Source: Prevotellaceae bacterium UBA4359
GTDB lineage: Bacteria; Bacteroidota; Bacteroidia; Bacteroidales; Bacteroidaceae
Direction: 5' to 3'
Assembly: GCA_002393555.1 (NCBI GenBank)
Contig: DGSP01000030.1
Location: 1 to 13,057 of the forward strand
DNA length: 13,057 bases
The notes beneath the pieces are model-generated. The model saw only the letters and a program-made list of their open reading frames with translations, did not search any database and was not told where the DNA came from. Within the stretch, counting starts at the first letter, position 1, and each line of letters begins with the position of its first letter. Made by a program: the position numbers and the translations under genes. Positions 1 through 6,410 of this stretch are shown here, piece after piece.

Positions 1-113
1 TTTTCTTATTTTTTGGGGGCCGCCGAAGGCGTAAAGCAAACATCCGAAACTTGAATAATAATTATTGGATAAAATGAGCGTCAATTACTGGTAATTATTG
101 TCCGAAAAAACAG

Positions 114-125
114 GCCGCTTGCGGC
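114..125. repeat. Short GC hairpin
   Basis: GCCGC-TT-GCGGC is a perfect 5-bp stem with a 2-nt spacer. Read on the - strand it is followed three bases later by a run of six T (complement of 105-110), which would fit a weak intrinsic terminator for leftward transcription. No leftward gene is seen to its right, so the role is uncertain. Confidence 0.3.
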
Positions 126-262
126 ATAAAAGAAAACAGTATTACATAAAACAAATTGCACCCCCTCTTTTTTCCATCAGCACACAACATTTTTCATTCA
201 TTGCCCCATCGTGGCAAACCGCACGGCATCTTTCCCTTCTTTTCCATCTTTGTCTCCCTCCA

Positions 263-293
263 AAGCCCGTCTCCACAAGAGCCGGGCTTCTTT
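263..293 (+). terminator. Possible intrinsic terminator of an upstream gene
   Basis: AAGCCCG (263-269) pairs perfectly with CGGGCTT (283-289) and is followed by CTTT. This is a 7-bp GC-rich stem with a 13-nt loop and a short, imperfect T tract. It could end transcription of a + strand gene lying to the left of the window. The T tract is weak, so the call is tentative. Confidence 0.35.
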
Positions 294-316
294 GTAACAC
301 AAAATCTCCCCTCCAG

Positions 317-401
317 TGTTACACTTGTAACACAAACGGTGTTACATTTGTAACAGCGAGTGTGTTACAAGTGTAACAGTGGGTGTGTTACATTTGTAAC
401 G
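317..401. repeat. Four-copy palindromic iteron array, exact 23-bp period
   Basis: Four 16-bp palindromes of the form TGTTACA-NN-TGTAACA begin at 317, 340, 363 and 386, exactly 23 bp apart. Central dinucleotides are CT, TT, AG and TT; the last copy ends in G rather than A. The 7-bp spacers differ in sequence (caaacgg, gcgagtg, gtgggtg), so the conserved part is the dyad and not the whole unit. A lone half-site TGTAACA lies at 293-299. The period is not a multiple of three, which argues against a coding repeat. Equal spacing of dyads points to cooperative binding of a dimeric DNA-binding protein, as an operator or an iteron. It ends 68 bp before the TACCTTTG promoter, so control of the downstream RNA and methyltransferase is a reasonable guess. 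Confidence 0.9.
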
Positions 402-445
402 CTGGGCAACCCATCCTCGCTTTCACACTTTTCCGTCCCAAATGC

Positions 446-476
446 TTTTTCCTTTCAGAAAAATTCACTACCTTTG
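446..476 (+). promoter_or_regulatory. Bacteroidetes-type promoter
   Basis: TACCTTTG (469-476) matches the Bacteroidetes -7 element TAnnTTTG. A TTTT (446-449) sits 19 bp upstream where the -33 TTTG is expected, matching three of four bases. Transcription would start near 482-485, right at the first base of the first RNA hairpin (485-519), which supports the call. It would drive the structured RNA and, by read-through, the methyltransferase. Confidence 0.55.
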
Positions 477-609
477 CCGCCAATCAGGGTCAACAGGCTC
501 CGAGCGCGGAGCGACCCTGTGACATTTTGGTTAAACAATAACAGCATTAGCAGTTATTCGGTATATCATGAAACCTGAGAAATTTCATTGAAGTATCACT
601 AATGGATAA

Positions 610-681
610 ATGTTAATGTCTGCGTCTTTAGGCGTGGGCATTACTTATCTGGTGATACGGGCGATTCTCAGGGCCTCATGA
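610..681 (+). CDS. Possible 23-aa hydrophobic micro-ORF (speculative)
   Basis: ATG at 610 (or 616) opens a frame ending TGA at 679-681 that reads M-L-M-S-A-S-L-G-V-G-I-T-Y-L-V-I-R-A-I-L..., i.e. a hydrophobic stretch with a short basic end, like a single membrane segment. An in-frame TAA precedes it directly. It lies inside the long RNA hairpin, so the start codon would be paired and translation inhibited unless the fold opens. This could equally be chance coding within a structured RNA; there is no ribosome binding site and no homologue that I can name. Confidence 0.15.
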   Translation: MLMSASLGVGITYLVIRAILRAS

Positions 682-761
682 TATGGATAAGCGTTCACGC
701 TTTTTCTGTATCTTGAGGTCTCTCGTTTTGCCCGTTTGCTACCGATAAGTGCGAGTGCCAT
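645..761 (-). CDS. Possible 38-aa basic micro-ORF (speculative)
   Basis: On the - strand ATG at 761-759 opens 38 codons ending TAA at 647-645. The product is strongly basic, with Lys/Arg-rich segments KRAKRETSRYRK and ALRIARITR and no acidic patch. It overlaps the structured RNA antiparallel. It has the look of small hypothetical proteins found in Bacteroidales genomes, but I cannot name a family or confirm conservation. No - strand promoter is evident just upstream, which would lie in the methyltransferase start. It may be only the reverse image of a conserved RNA. Confidence 0.2.
   Translation of the reverse strand: MALALIGSKRAKRETSRYRKSVNAYPYHEALRIARITR
689..705 (+). terminator. Possible intrinsic terminator within the leader
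   Basis: AAGCG (689-693), loop TTCA, CGCTT (698-702), continuing as a run of five T (701-705). The stem is short, but it is nested in a longer competing stem (674-683/709-718). If real, it would release an RNA of about 220 nt from the 469-476 promoter, or act as an attenuator before the methyltransferase at 780. Confidence 0.35.
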
Positions 762-779
762 AAACAGAAAACTGCGCCT

Positions 780-3530
780 ATGGCAAAGAAACTGCAACTG
801 GGCTATAGGGAGATAGAGGAACGCCTACAGGTGTTCCATAATAAGCGTGTGCCTGCCAGCGAGGTGGGCGAGCGGCTGCTATTCTCCTTTGGCAAGAGTG
901 AGCGTGACATTACACGTTATCGTGAGGGCAAGGGCATCCTGAAAACATTCACGGATGGCTTGCTCATCAAAGGTTTGTTGTGTTTTCAACCCACCACCAG
1001 CACCCGACTCTCCCCCACCCTCGAACAACTGAAACGCGACCCTCAAGTGCTGAAAGCCGCCCCCAAGATTGTGGCGGTGAGCGACGGAGAGGTGCTGCTC
1101 GCCTACGACCTGCGCGAGCACGACACCTACGAGAACCGCCTCGACCGCCTCTATTGCGACTTCGCTTTCTTCTATCCGCTGATGGACGTGGAGCGTGTAC
1201 ACATTGTGGAGGAAAACCCTGCCGATGTGAAGGCGGCAGAGAAGTTGGCGAAACTGCACGACGAACTCCGTGCCTACAACGAGTTCCGTAGCGACGACGA
1301 CCTCCACGACCTCAACATCTTCATCACCCGTCTGCTCTTCTGCTTCTTTGCCGAAGACACGGGCATCTTTGAGGAAGGTCTTTTCACCTCGTCCATCATT
1401 CGCTACACGAAGGAGGACGGCAGCGACCTCTCCCAGTATCTCGACGAGACTTTCAACGTGATGGACCTCTCGGTGCGCCGCATGGAGACGCCCAGCATCG
1501 TGAAGCAGTTCCCCTATGTGAACGGCGGCCTCTTCAGCAAGCACATCCAGATTCCTCGCATGGGACAGAAGGCGCGCCGCCTCATCATCGAGTGTGGCGA
1601 ACTGAACTGGAAGGACATCAACCCCGACATCTTCGGTTCCATGATTCAGGCGGTGGTCAACCCCGAAGAACGTGCCAACCAGGGCATGCACTACACAAGT
1701 GTGCCCAACATCATGAAGGTCATCAACCCGCTCTTCCTCGATGAACTGCGGGAGGAATATAGCAAACTGAACGCACGATACGAGTATTTAACCCACATGT
1801 TAGACATTGGGACTCTTTCCACATCCCAATATCATGAAGACTGCCGACCCATTATTAAAAAGAGCAATGCCTTACTTCGCCGTATGAGTTATATGAAGTT
1901 CTTCGACCCAGCGTGCGGTAGCGGCAACTTCCTCATCATCATCTACAAAAGCCTGCGCTTTCTCGAAATGGACATCCTCACCTTGCAGCGCAAATGTCAG
2001 GGCGAAGGAGGCGTGATGTTTGTGGATAACAGCGTCATCACGCTCAACCAATTCTATGGTATCGAACTTCTCGACTTCCCTCACGAAGTCGCCATGCTTT
2101 CCCTTTGGTTGGCAGAACACCAAATGAACACCAAACTGAAGGAGAACTTTGGCATAAACACCAAAGCCCTTCCCCTCAAAAACATCACTCAAATTGTTTG
2201 CGGCAATGCCTGCCGTATCGACTGGAACAGAGTGTGTCCGCATACACCAGAGGAAGAGGTGTTTGTGTTTGGAAATCCGCCGTACTTGGGAAGCAGTATG
2301 CAGGATGAAAGCCAAAAGGCAGACTTGGAGCATGTGTGTGGAGGGTTCTCTAATTATAAGAATTTAGATTACATTGCTAATTGGTTCTATCTTGGAACAT
2401 TATACATTCAAAAGAGCAAGGCTAAATGCGCCTTTGTTAGTACCAATTCTATTTGTCAAGGAGATTCTGTAGCTCTACTTTGGCCCAACATATTTAATAA
2501 AGGTGTTGAGATTTCTTTTGCGTATCAATCTTTCAAATGGACGAATAATGCCAAGAATAATGCTACAGTAACCGTTATCATCATCGGGCTGTCATCCCAA
2601 ACGTCAGAAAAGAAGAAACTCTATGATAATAGTGGAACATACAAACAATGCACAACCATTAATGCCTATTTATTAGATGCCCCGAATACTATCATTTCTC
2701 GATGTCCCAAATCTATATCAGGATTTCCAGAAATGGTCTTTGGCAACAAACCTACAGACGGCGGATTCTTGATACTTGACAAAATAGAAAAGGACTGCAT
2801 GATTGAACAGTATCCTCAAGCTCAATTGCTCATCAAACGATATCAAGGAGCCGATAGCTACATCAATGGTGAAGAGCGGTTTTGTTTGTGGATTCAAGAC
2901 TCTCAATTAGAACTGGCACAATCCATTCCCCCTATCCAAGAACGGTTACAAAAAGTGCGTGAATTCAGACTCAAGAGTAAAGCCGATAGCACAGTATTGT
3001 ATGCCGATAGACCTCACTTGTTTAAACAAAGAGCTCATAAAGAAACTGATGCTATTATTGTGCCCAGCACTTCGTCAGAAAGAAGAACATACATCCCTGT
3101 TGGAATTCTTTCCAAAGACTACATTATTTCAAATTCCGCACAAGCTGTTTATGGTGCAGACATTTTAACTTTTGGAATACTGTGTACCAGAATGCATGTT
3201 ATATGGACAGGAGCAATTGGAGGAAAGTTGGAAACTCGATATAGATATTCTTCCTTGGTTTACAATTCATTTCCCTTCCCCACCATCTCCCCACAAAAGA
3301 AGGCGGAGATAGAGGAAGCGGCAGAGAATGTGCTGGTGACTCGTGAGTTTTATCCCGACAAGACCTTGGCGGACTTGTACGACCCCGACAAGATGCCGCA
3401 GGACTTGCGCAAGGCACACGAAAAGTTGGACGCCATTGTGGAGAGTTGCTATCCCGGCTACCCCTTCGCCAACGACGAAGCCCGCCTCGAATGCCTCTTC
3501 AAGATGTATGAGAAAATGACAAAGAAGTAA
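780..3530 (+). CDS. MmeI-like N6-adenine DNA methyltransferase, nuclease motif not visible
   Basis: This is a class I SAM-dependent DNA methyltransferase of 916 aa, about the length of MmeI. Visible blocks are the helical linker with LHDELRAYN and RLLFCFFAEDTGIF (about 160-197), FPYVNGGLF (244-252), HYTSVPNIMKVI (304-315), the SAM-binding motif I FDPACGSGNFL (375-385) and the catalytic NPPY (499-502), which indicates methylation of adenine N6. The remaining part to about 830 should hold the target-recognition domain, followed by a conserved C-terminal segment. In MmeI-type enzymes the first ~100 residues carry a D-x9-ExK nuclease motif; here the matching region (about 55-90) has D59 but no ExK, so I infer that it does not cut by itself. 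Codons 520-835 are AT-rich against GC-rich ends. ATG 780 has no clear Shine-Dalgarno, usual for the phylum. It ends 5 bp from the convergent toxin stop. Confidence 0.85.
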   Translation: MAKKLQLGYREIEERLQVFHNKRVPASEVGERLLFSFGKSERDITRYREGKGILKTFTDGLLIKGLLCFQPTTSTRLSPTLEQLKRDPQVLKAAPKIVAVSDGEVLLAYDLREHDTYENRLDRLYCDFAFFYPLMDVERVHIVEENPADVKAAEKLAKLHDELRAYNEFRSDDDLHDLNIFITRLLFCFFAEDTGIFEEGLFTSSIIRYTKEDGSDLSQYLDETFNVMDLSVRRMETPSIVKQFPYVNGGLFSKHIQIPRMGQKARRLIIECGELNWKDINPDIFGSMIQAVVNPEERANQGMHYTSVPNIMKVINPLFLDELREEYSKLNARYEYLTHMLDIGTLSTSQYHEDCRPIIKKSNALLRRMSYMKFFDPACGSGNFLIIIYKSLRFLEMDILTLQRKCQGEGGVMFVDNSVITLNQFYGIELLDFPHEVAMLSLWLAEHQMNTKLKENFGINTKALPLKNITQIVCGNACRIDWNRVCPHTPEEEVFVFGNPPYLGSSMQDESQKADLEHVCGGFSNYKNLDYIANWFYLGTLYIQKSKAKCAFVSTNSICQGDSVALLWPNIFNKGVEISFAYQSFKWTNNAKNNATVTVIIIGLSSQTSEKKKLYDNSGTYKQCTTINAYLLDAPNTIISRCPKSISGFPEMVFGNKPTDGGFLILDKIEKDCMIEQYPQAQLLIKRYQGADSYINGEERFCLWIQDSQLELAQSIPPIQERLQKVREFRLKSKADSTVLYADRPHLFKQRAHKETDAIIVPSTSSERRTYIPVGILSKDYIISNSAQAVYGADILTFGILCTRMHVIWTGAIGGKLETRYRYSSLVYNSFPFPTISPQKKAEIEEAAENVLVTREFYPDKTLADLYDPDKMPQDLRKAHEKLDAIVESCYPGYPFANDEARLECLFKMYEKMTKK

Positions 3531-3535
3531 CGATT

Positions 3536-3802
3536 TTACTTGGAATAATGATAGCGCAAGGAAATCACGTAAACATAAACCATTCCATTGCTAATGGAAT
3601 AAACGAGACGGTGTTCGTCGGTGATGCGGCGGCTCCATTTCCCTTTTTCACCTCGCAATGGTTCAGGCTTCCCTATTCCCGAAAAAGGATGCTCCAAGAT
3701 ATCAGAGAGCAAAAGTCTGATACGCCTCAAAATTCGTGTATTTCCTTTGTGTCTCCAATACTCCAAGTCTTCTGCTGCCTGTGGAAGAAATGCTATTTCC
3801 AT
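3536..3802 (-). CDS. yoeB: YoeB/Txe-family toxin (mRNA endonuclease)
   Basis: 88 aa, close to the 84 aa of E. coli YoeB and with its main features: the N-terminal E/D-x-L-x-Y-W segment, GKPEPL (44-49) with the catalytic-type E47, WSRRITDEHRLVY (56-68) with R65, and the C-terminal RYHY (83-86) giving the His-Tyr pair. YoeB toxins cleave mRNA at the ribosomal A site and stop translation. The gene overlaps the end of the antitoxin gene by 10 bp, typical of a co-translated toxin-antitoxin pair. It lies between the methyltransferase and helicase genes on the opposite strand, converging on the methyltransferase. Confidence 0.9.
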   Translation of the reverse strand: MEIAFLPQAAEDLEYWRHKGNTRILRRIRLLLSDILEHPFSGIGKPEPLRGEKGKWSRRITDEHRLVYSISNGMVYVYVISLRYHYSK

Positions 3803-4032
3803 ATCTCATCCAGCGTCATAACCTTGAAATTCCCGTTTTTGATGTCCTCATCCCCCTGCCGCAAAATCTCCACCATAGCAGGAGAAGACATAATGTATTC
3901 TGTTTCGTCCATGGCCTGTTTCTTGGCCGTCAACTTTTTCAGGTACTTCACGGCTTTCTGCATCAGACCTTCATCTTCTGCAATAATGCTCAATTCGCGA
4001 AACAACTCCGCATTTAACTGTAATGCTGTCAT
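3793..4032 (-). CDS. Antitoxin partner of the YoeB-type toxin
   Basis: 79 aa, first gene of the pair, with its own strong promoter. The N-terminal part is short (TALQLNAELFRELSIIAEDEGLMQKAVKYLKKLTAKK) and helical; the second half (about 42-79), ETEYIMSSPAMVEIL followed by an acidic stretch and LDEIWK, resembles the toxin-wrapping C-terminus of YefM-type antitoxins and of small Bacteroidetes antitoxins. It should neutralise the toxin and, as a complex, repress the promoter at 4060-4090. A full Phd/YefM DNA-binding fold is not evident, as the protein is short, so the exact antitoxin class is open. Confidence 0.75.
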   Translation of the reverse strand: MTALQLNAELFRELSIIAEDEGLMQKAVKYLKKLTAKKQAMDETEYIMSSPAMVEILRQGDEDIKNGNFKVMTLDEIWK

Positions 4033-4059
4033 AATTCCTCAAGTTTTTGATTTTGACGG

Positions 4060-4090
4060 CAAAGTTACAACTTAAGAATGAAACAACAAA
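4060..4090 (-). promoter_or_regulatory. Promoter of the toxin-antitoxin operon
   Basis: On the - strand TTTG (complement of 4087-4090), a 19-bp spacer, then TAACTTTG (complement of 4060-4067) is an excellent match to the Bacteroidetes -33/-7 consensus. Transcription should start near 4053, leaving a leader of about 20 nt before the antitoxin ATG at 4032. It overlaps the region just upstream of the helicase start (4107), so the two divergent units share this short interval. Confidence 0.8.
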
Positions 4091-4106
4091 CAAAAACCTC
4101 AAAAAT

Positions 4107-6176
4107 ATGACAGAACAAGCAAGCAACAACCGACAGAGCAGTGAGAGCCATCAAGCTGACTTGAATGGCCGAGTTGCATTGGAGAAAGGCGTAGCCAACA
4201 TCGTGGATATTCGCTACGAACAGACAGGGGCGGCAACATCCACCAACGAACTGGGCATGCGCGAGATGCAGGCAAAGGCATACGAGGCAAGGGACAAACG
4301 ATTCTTGCTCATCAAGGCACCACCGGCATCGGGCAAGAGCCGTGCGCTGATGTTCATCGCGCTGGACAAACTGGCGCATCAGGGACTGAAGAAAGTGGTG
4401 GTGGCAGTGCCGGAGAAGAGCATTGGCCGCTCGTTCAAGAACACGAACCTGCGGGAGCATGGCTTTTTTGCCGACTGGCGAGTGACTCCCTACTACGACC
4501 TGTGCGACGTGAAGAACGAGAAGGACAAGAAGGGGCGTTTCCTGGAGTTCTTTCAACAAGAAGCCTCGAAGGTGCTGGTGTGTGCCCACGCCACGCTGCG
4601 CAATGGCATGAAGGAGTTGTCGGACGACTGCTTCGACGATGTGCTGTTGGCTATCGATGAGTTTCACCATACGAGTGCCGATGCCTCATCGAACTTGGGC
4701 GATGTGGTGAGACGAGTGATGAACAACTCGACGGGCCACATCGTCGCCATGACGGGCTCTTACTTCCGTGGCGATGGCATCCCCGTGTTGCGGCAGGAAG
4801 ACGAGGCACGTTTCTATCCCGTCACCTACAATTACTATCAGCAACTGAACGGCTACAAGTATCTGAAGAACTTGGTGTTGGGCTATCACTTCTACAGAGG
4901 CAATTATCTTGACCACATCGACGAGGTGCTGGACACGACGAAGAAAACCATCATCCACATTCCGAGTGTGAACGCCCGAGCCTCGACGGGTAAGGGAAAG
5001 TATGCCGAGACGGACGACATCATGCGCGCTATCGGCTGCATCGAGCGCAAGGATTACGACACCTGCATCTATCATGTGCGCACCAAAGATGGACGACTGC
5101 TAAAGGTGGCGGACTTGGTGGAGGATGACCCGAAGGAGAGGAACATGGTGCAGGGTTATCTGCAACGCATGAAGCGGGCGGAGGACATGGACATCATCAT
5201 TGCCTTGGGCACGGCGAAGGAGGGCTTTGACTGGCAATGGTGTGAGATGTGCCTGACGGTAGGCGTAAGAGGTTCGCTGACGGAGGTGATTCAGATTATT
5301 GGCCGTTGCACCCGCGACTGTGAGGGCAAGGAGACGGCACGGTTTGTGAACATGATAGCCATGCCCGAGGCGGCACAGGCAGATGTGAAGGTGGCTGTGA
5401 ACGATTTTCTGAAGGCCATCACCGCCTCGCTGCTGATGGAGCAAGTGATGGCTCCGAGTTGGAACTTCAAGACGGAGAAGGATGACAGCGAGCCTTCGCC
5501 ACGCACCTTGATTGTGGAGGGGCTGAAGCCGCTATCGAGCGAGAAGACCTGTCTCATCGTGCAGGAACAACTGGACGACCTGAAGGCATCCATTCTGCAA
5601 GACGAGCAGATGGTGAAGGCTATCAGCGGCTCAACCACTGCGGAGACCATCACGCAACACTTGATTCCCAAGGTCATCAGGGAACGCTATCCCGACCTGA
5701 CGGACGATGAGGTGGAGGAAGTGCGCCAAAGGGTGCTGCTCGACACGATGGTGAAGGGCAACGACATTGTGGATGACAAGGGGAATCCTATCTCTGTGAG
5801 TGACAATCAGGAGAGTGAGGGGAACCGTCTCATCAAGATTGCCAACCGATTCATCAACATCGACAAACTGAGCATCAACCTCATTGACACCATCAACCCG
5901 TTCCAACGGGCATACGAGGTGATGTCGAAGTCGGTGGATGCCCCCACCCTCAAGATTATACAGGACACGATTGCCGAACAGAAGTTCAACCTGACGCTGG
6001 AACAAGCCATCAGCATCTTCAAGGGACCCTTGCAGGAGTATGTGAAGGAGCACAACGGGCAGGTGCCAAGCACTGAGAGCCCGAACCTGAAGGAACGGGA
6101 GATGGCTGCGGCCTTGCAGATGCTGAAGAACCTGAAAGCAAGGAAGTTGGCAGGTCTGGAATATGAAGGAGAATGA
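4107..6176 (+). CDS. SF2 DEAD/DEAH-type helicase of a restriction system
   Basis: This is an ATP-dependent superfamily 2 helicase or translocase. From ATG 4107 (689 aa) it shows Walker A APPASGKS (71-78), Walker B DEFH (184-187), motif III TGS (216-218), motif V GTAKEGFDW (368-376) and motif VI QIIGRCTRD (396-404), followed by an unassigned C-terminal ~270 aa that may bind partners. The frame is open from 4047, but that start lies inside the toxin-antitoxin promoter and the preceding residues are low-complexity, so 4107 is preferred. The stop overlaps an ATG of the next gene (ATGA at 6173-6176). Together with the methyltransferase and the GIY-YIG nuclease it suggests an ATP-dependent restriction complex. 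No clear + strand promoter is seen between 4033 and 4106, so it may rely on read-through or an unrecognised promoter. Confidence 0.85.
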   Translation: MTEQASNNRQSSESHQADLNGRVALEKGVANIVDIRYEQTGAATSTNELGMREMQAKAYEARDKRFLLIKAPPASGKSRALMFIALDKLAHQGLKKVVVAVPEKSIGRSFKNTNLREHGFFADWRVTPYYDLCDVKNEKDKKGRFLEFFQQEASKVLVCAHATLRNGMKELSDDCFDDVLLAIDEFHHTSADASSNLGDVVRRVMNNSTGHIVAMTGSYFRGDGIPVLRQEDEARFYPVTYNYYQQLNGYKYLKNLVLGYHFYRGNYLDHIDEVLDTTKKTIIHIPSVNARASTGKGKYAETDDIMRAIGCIERKDYDTCIYHVRTKDGRLLKVADLVEDDPKERNMVQGYLQRMKRAEDMDIIIALGTAKEGFDWQWCEMCLTVGVRGSLTEVIQIIGRCTRDCEGKETARFVNMIAMPEAAQADVKVAVNDFLKAITASLLMEQVMAPSWNFKTEKDDSEPSPRTLIVEGLKPLSSEKTCLIVQEQLDDLKASILQDEQMVKAISGSTTAETITQHLIPKVIRERYPDLTDDEVEEVRQRVLLDTMVKGNDIVDDKGNPISVSDNQESEGNRLIKIANRFINIDKLSINLIDTINPFQRAYEVMSKSVDAPTLKIIQDTIAEQKFNLTLEQAISIFKGPLQEYVKEHNGQVPSTESPNLKEREMAAALQMLKNLKARKLAGLEYEGE

Positions 6177-6181
6177 AGCGT

Positions 6182-6406
6182 ATGGAATGGCCCAAAGAAT
6201 TATTAGCGATATTTGACGACCCGTTGCTGGATGGTGTACGCCCCAAAGTGGCGGCTCCAACTGCCGATGACCGCATGACTGCGAAACTGGCGGAAGTGAA
6301 GAACTGGATGGCACGGAATGGCAGAGAGCCACAGCGGACTGGTGGCTTGAAGGAAAAGATGATGTGGGCTGCCATGACTGCCTTGAGAAACAAAAACATG
6401 ATGTAA
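6182..6406 (+). CDS. Small protein matching the N-terminal unit of the GIY-YIG partner
   Basis: 74 aa. The first 16 residues align without gaps to the start of the next gene: MEWPKELLAIFDDPLL against MDIKKELDAIWDDPLL, sharing KEL-x-AI-x-DDPLL. The rest (DDRMTAKLAEVKNWMARNGREP...GGLKEKMMWAAMTAL) resembles a segment that, from memory, lies at the N-terminus of longer GIY-YIG proteins of this type, so it appears to be a split-off domain. An ATG at 6173 overlaps the helicase stop, but 6182 is preferred because of the gapless alignment and because both starts sit in the same context, stop codon then (A)AGCGT-ATGGA. It probably acts within the nuclease complex; its activity is unknown. Confidence 0.7.
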   Translation: MEWPKELLAIFDDPLLDGVRPKVAAPTADDRMTAKLAEVKNWMARNGREPQRTGGLKEKMMWAAMTALRNKNMM

Positions 6407-6410
6407 GCGT

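Larger units (their letters stand above)
482..718 (+). ncRNA. Candidate structured RNA or leader upstream of the methyltransferase
   Basis: After the promoter come successive stems. CAGGGTC/GACCCTG (485-491/513-519) encloses CTCCG/CGGAG (498-502/507-511). AATAAC/GTTATT pairs 537-542 with 553-558. A 122-nt hairpin pairs ATATCATG (563-570) with 677-684, CCTGAGAA (574-581) with 665-672, GTATCAC (593-599) with 652-658, GATAA (605-609) with 645-649, and TAATGTCTGCG (614-624) with 633-643. The last stem needs G-U wobbles, which favours RNA over a DNA function. A further stem (674-683 with 709-718, 9 of 10 paired) competes with the outer stem and encloses AAGCG-TTCA-CGCTT plus a T run. I do not recognise an RNA family: it is not a tmRNA or SRP RNA by sequence. 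It could be a regulatory leader or an independent small RNA ending near 705. Confidence 0.5.
1..779. other. Non-coding region with regulatory and RNA structure
   Basis: No open frame here looks like a real protein: the longest frames run through pyrimidine-rich sequence and through the palindrome array, have no recognisable domain and no bacterial-looking composition. From left to right the region holds an AT-rich stretch, a GC hairpin at 114-125, pyrimidine-rich sequence to about 260, a terminator-like hairpin (263-289), a four-copy palindrome array (317-401), a Bacteroidetes promoter (469-476) and a chain of RNA hairpins (485-718) that stops shortly before the methyltransferase start at 780. 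These are listed separately. The left boundary of the defence island is probably somewhere in this region, but no direct repeat or integrase marks it. Confidence 0.7.

Noticed and set aside
317..401. CRISPR array
   Set aside because: The conserved 16-bp units are separated by only 7 bp, far too short for spacers, and no cas gene is nearby.
98..578. Overlapping short open frames on the + strand in the left region
   Set aside because: They run through the palindrome array and pyrimidine-rich sequence; the 23-bp period would shift frame every unit and the products have no protein-like pattern.
563..718. Retron RNA or SAM riboswitch
   Set aside because: No reverse transcriptase is encoded nearby, and none of the conserved SAM-riboswitch core sequences that I know is visible.
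879..1691. 270-codon open frame on the - strand across the methyltransferase N-terminus
   Set aside because: Its product is low-complexity (Val/Glu/His-rich) and has no motif; the + strand frame carries clear family motifs. It results from GC-rich third positions.
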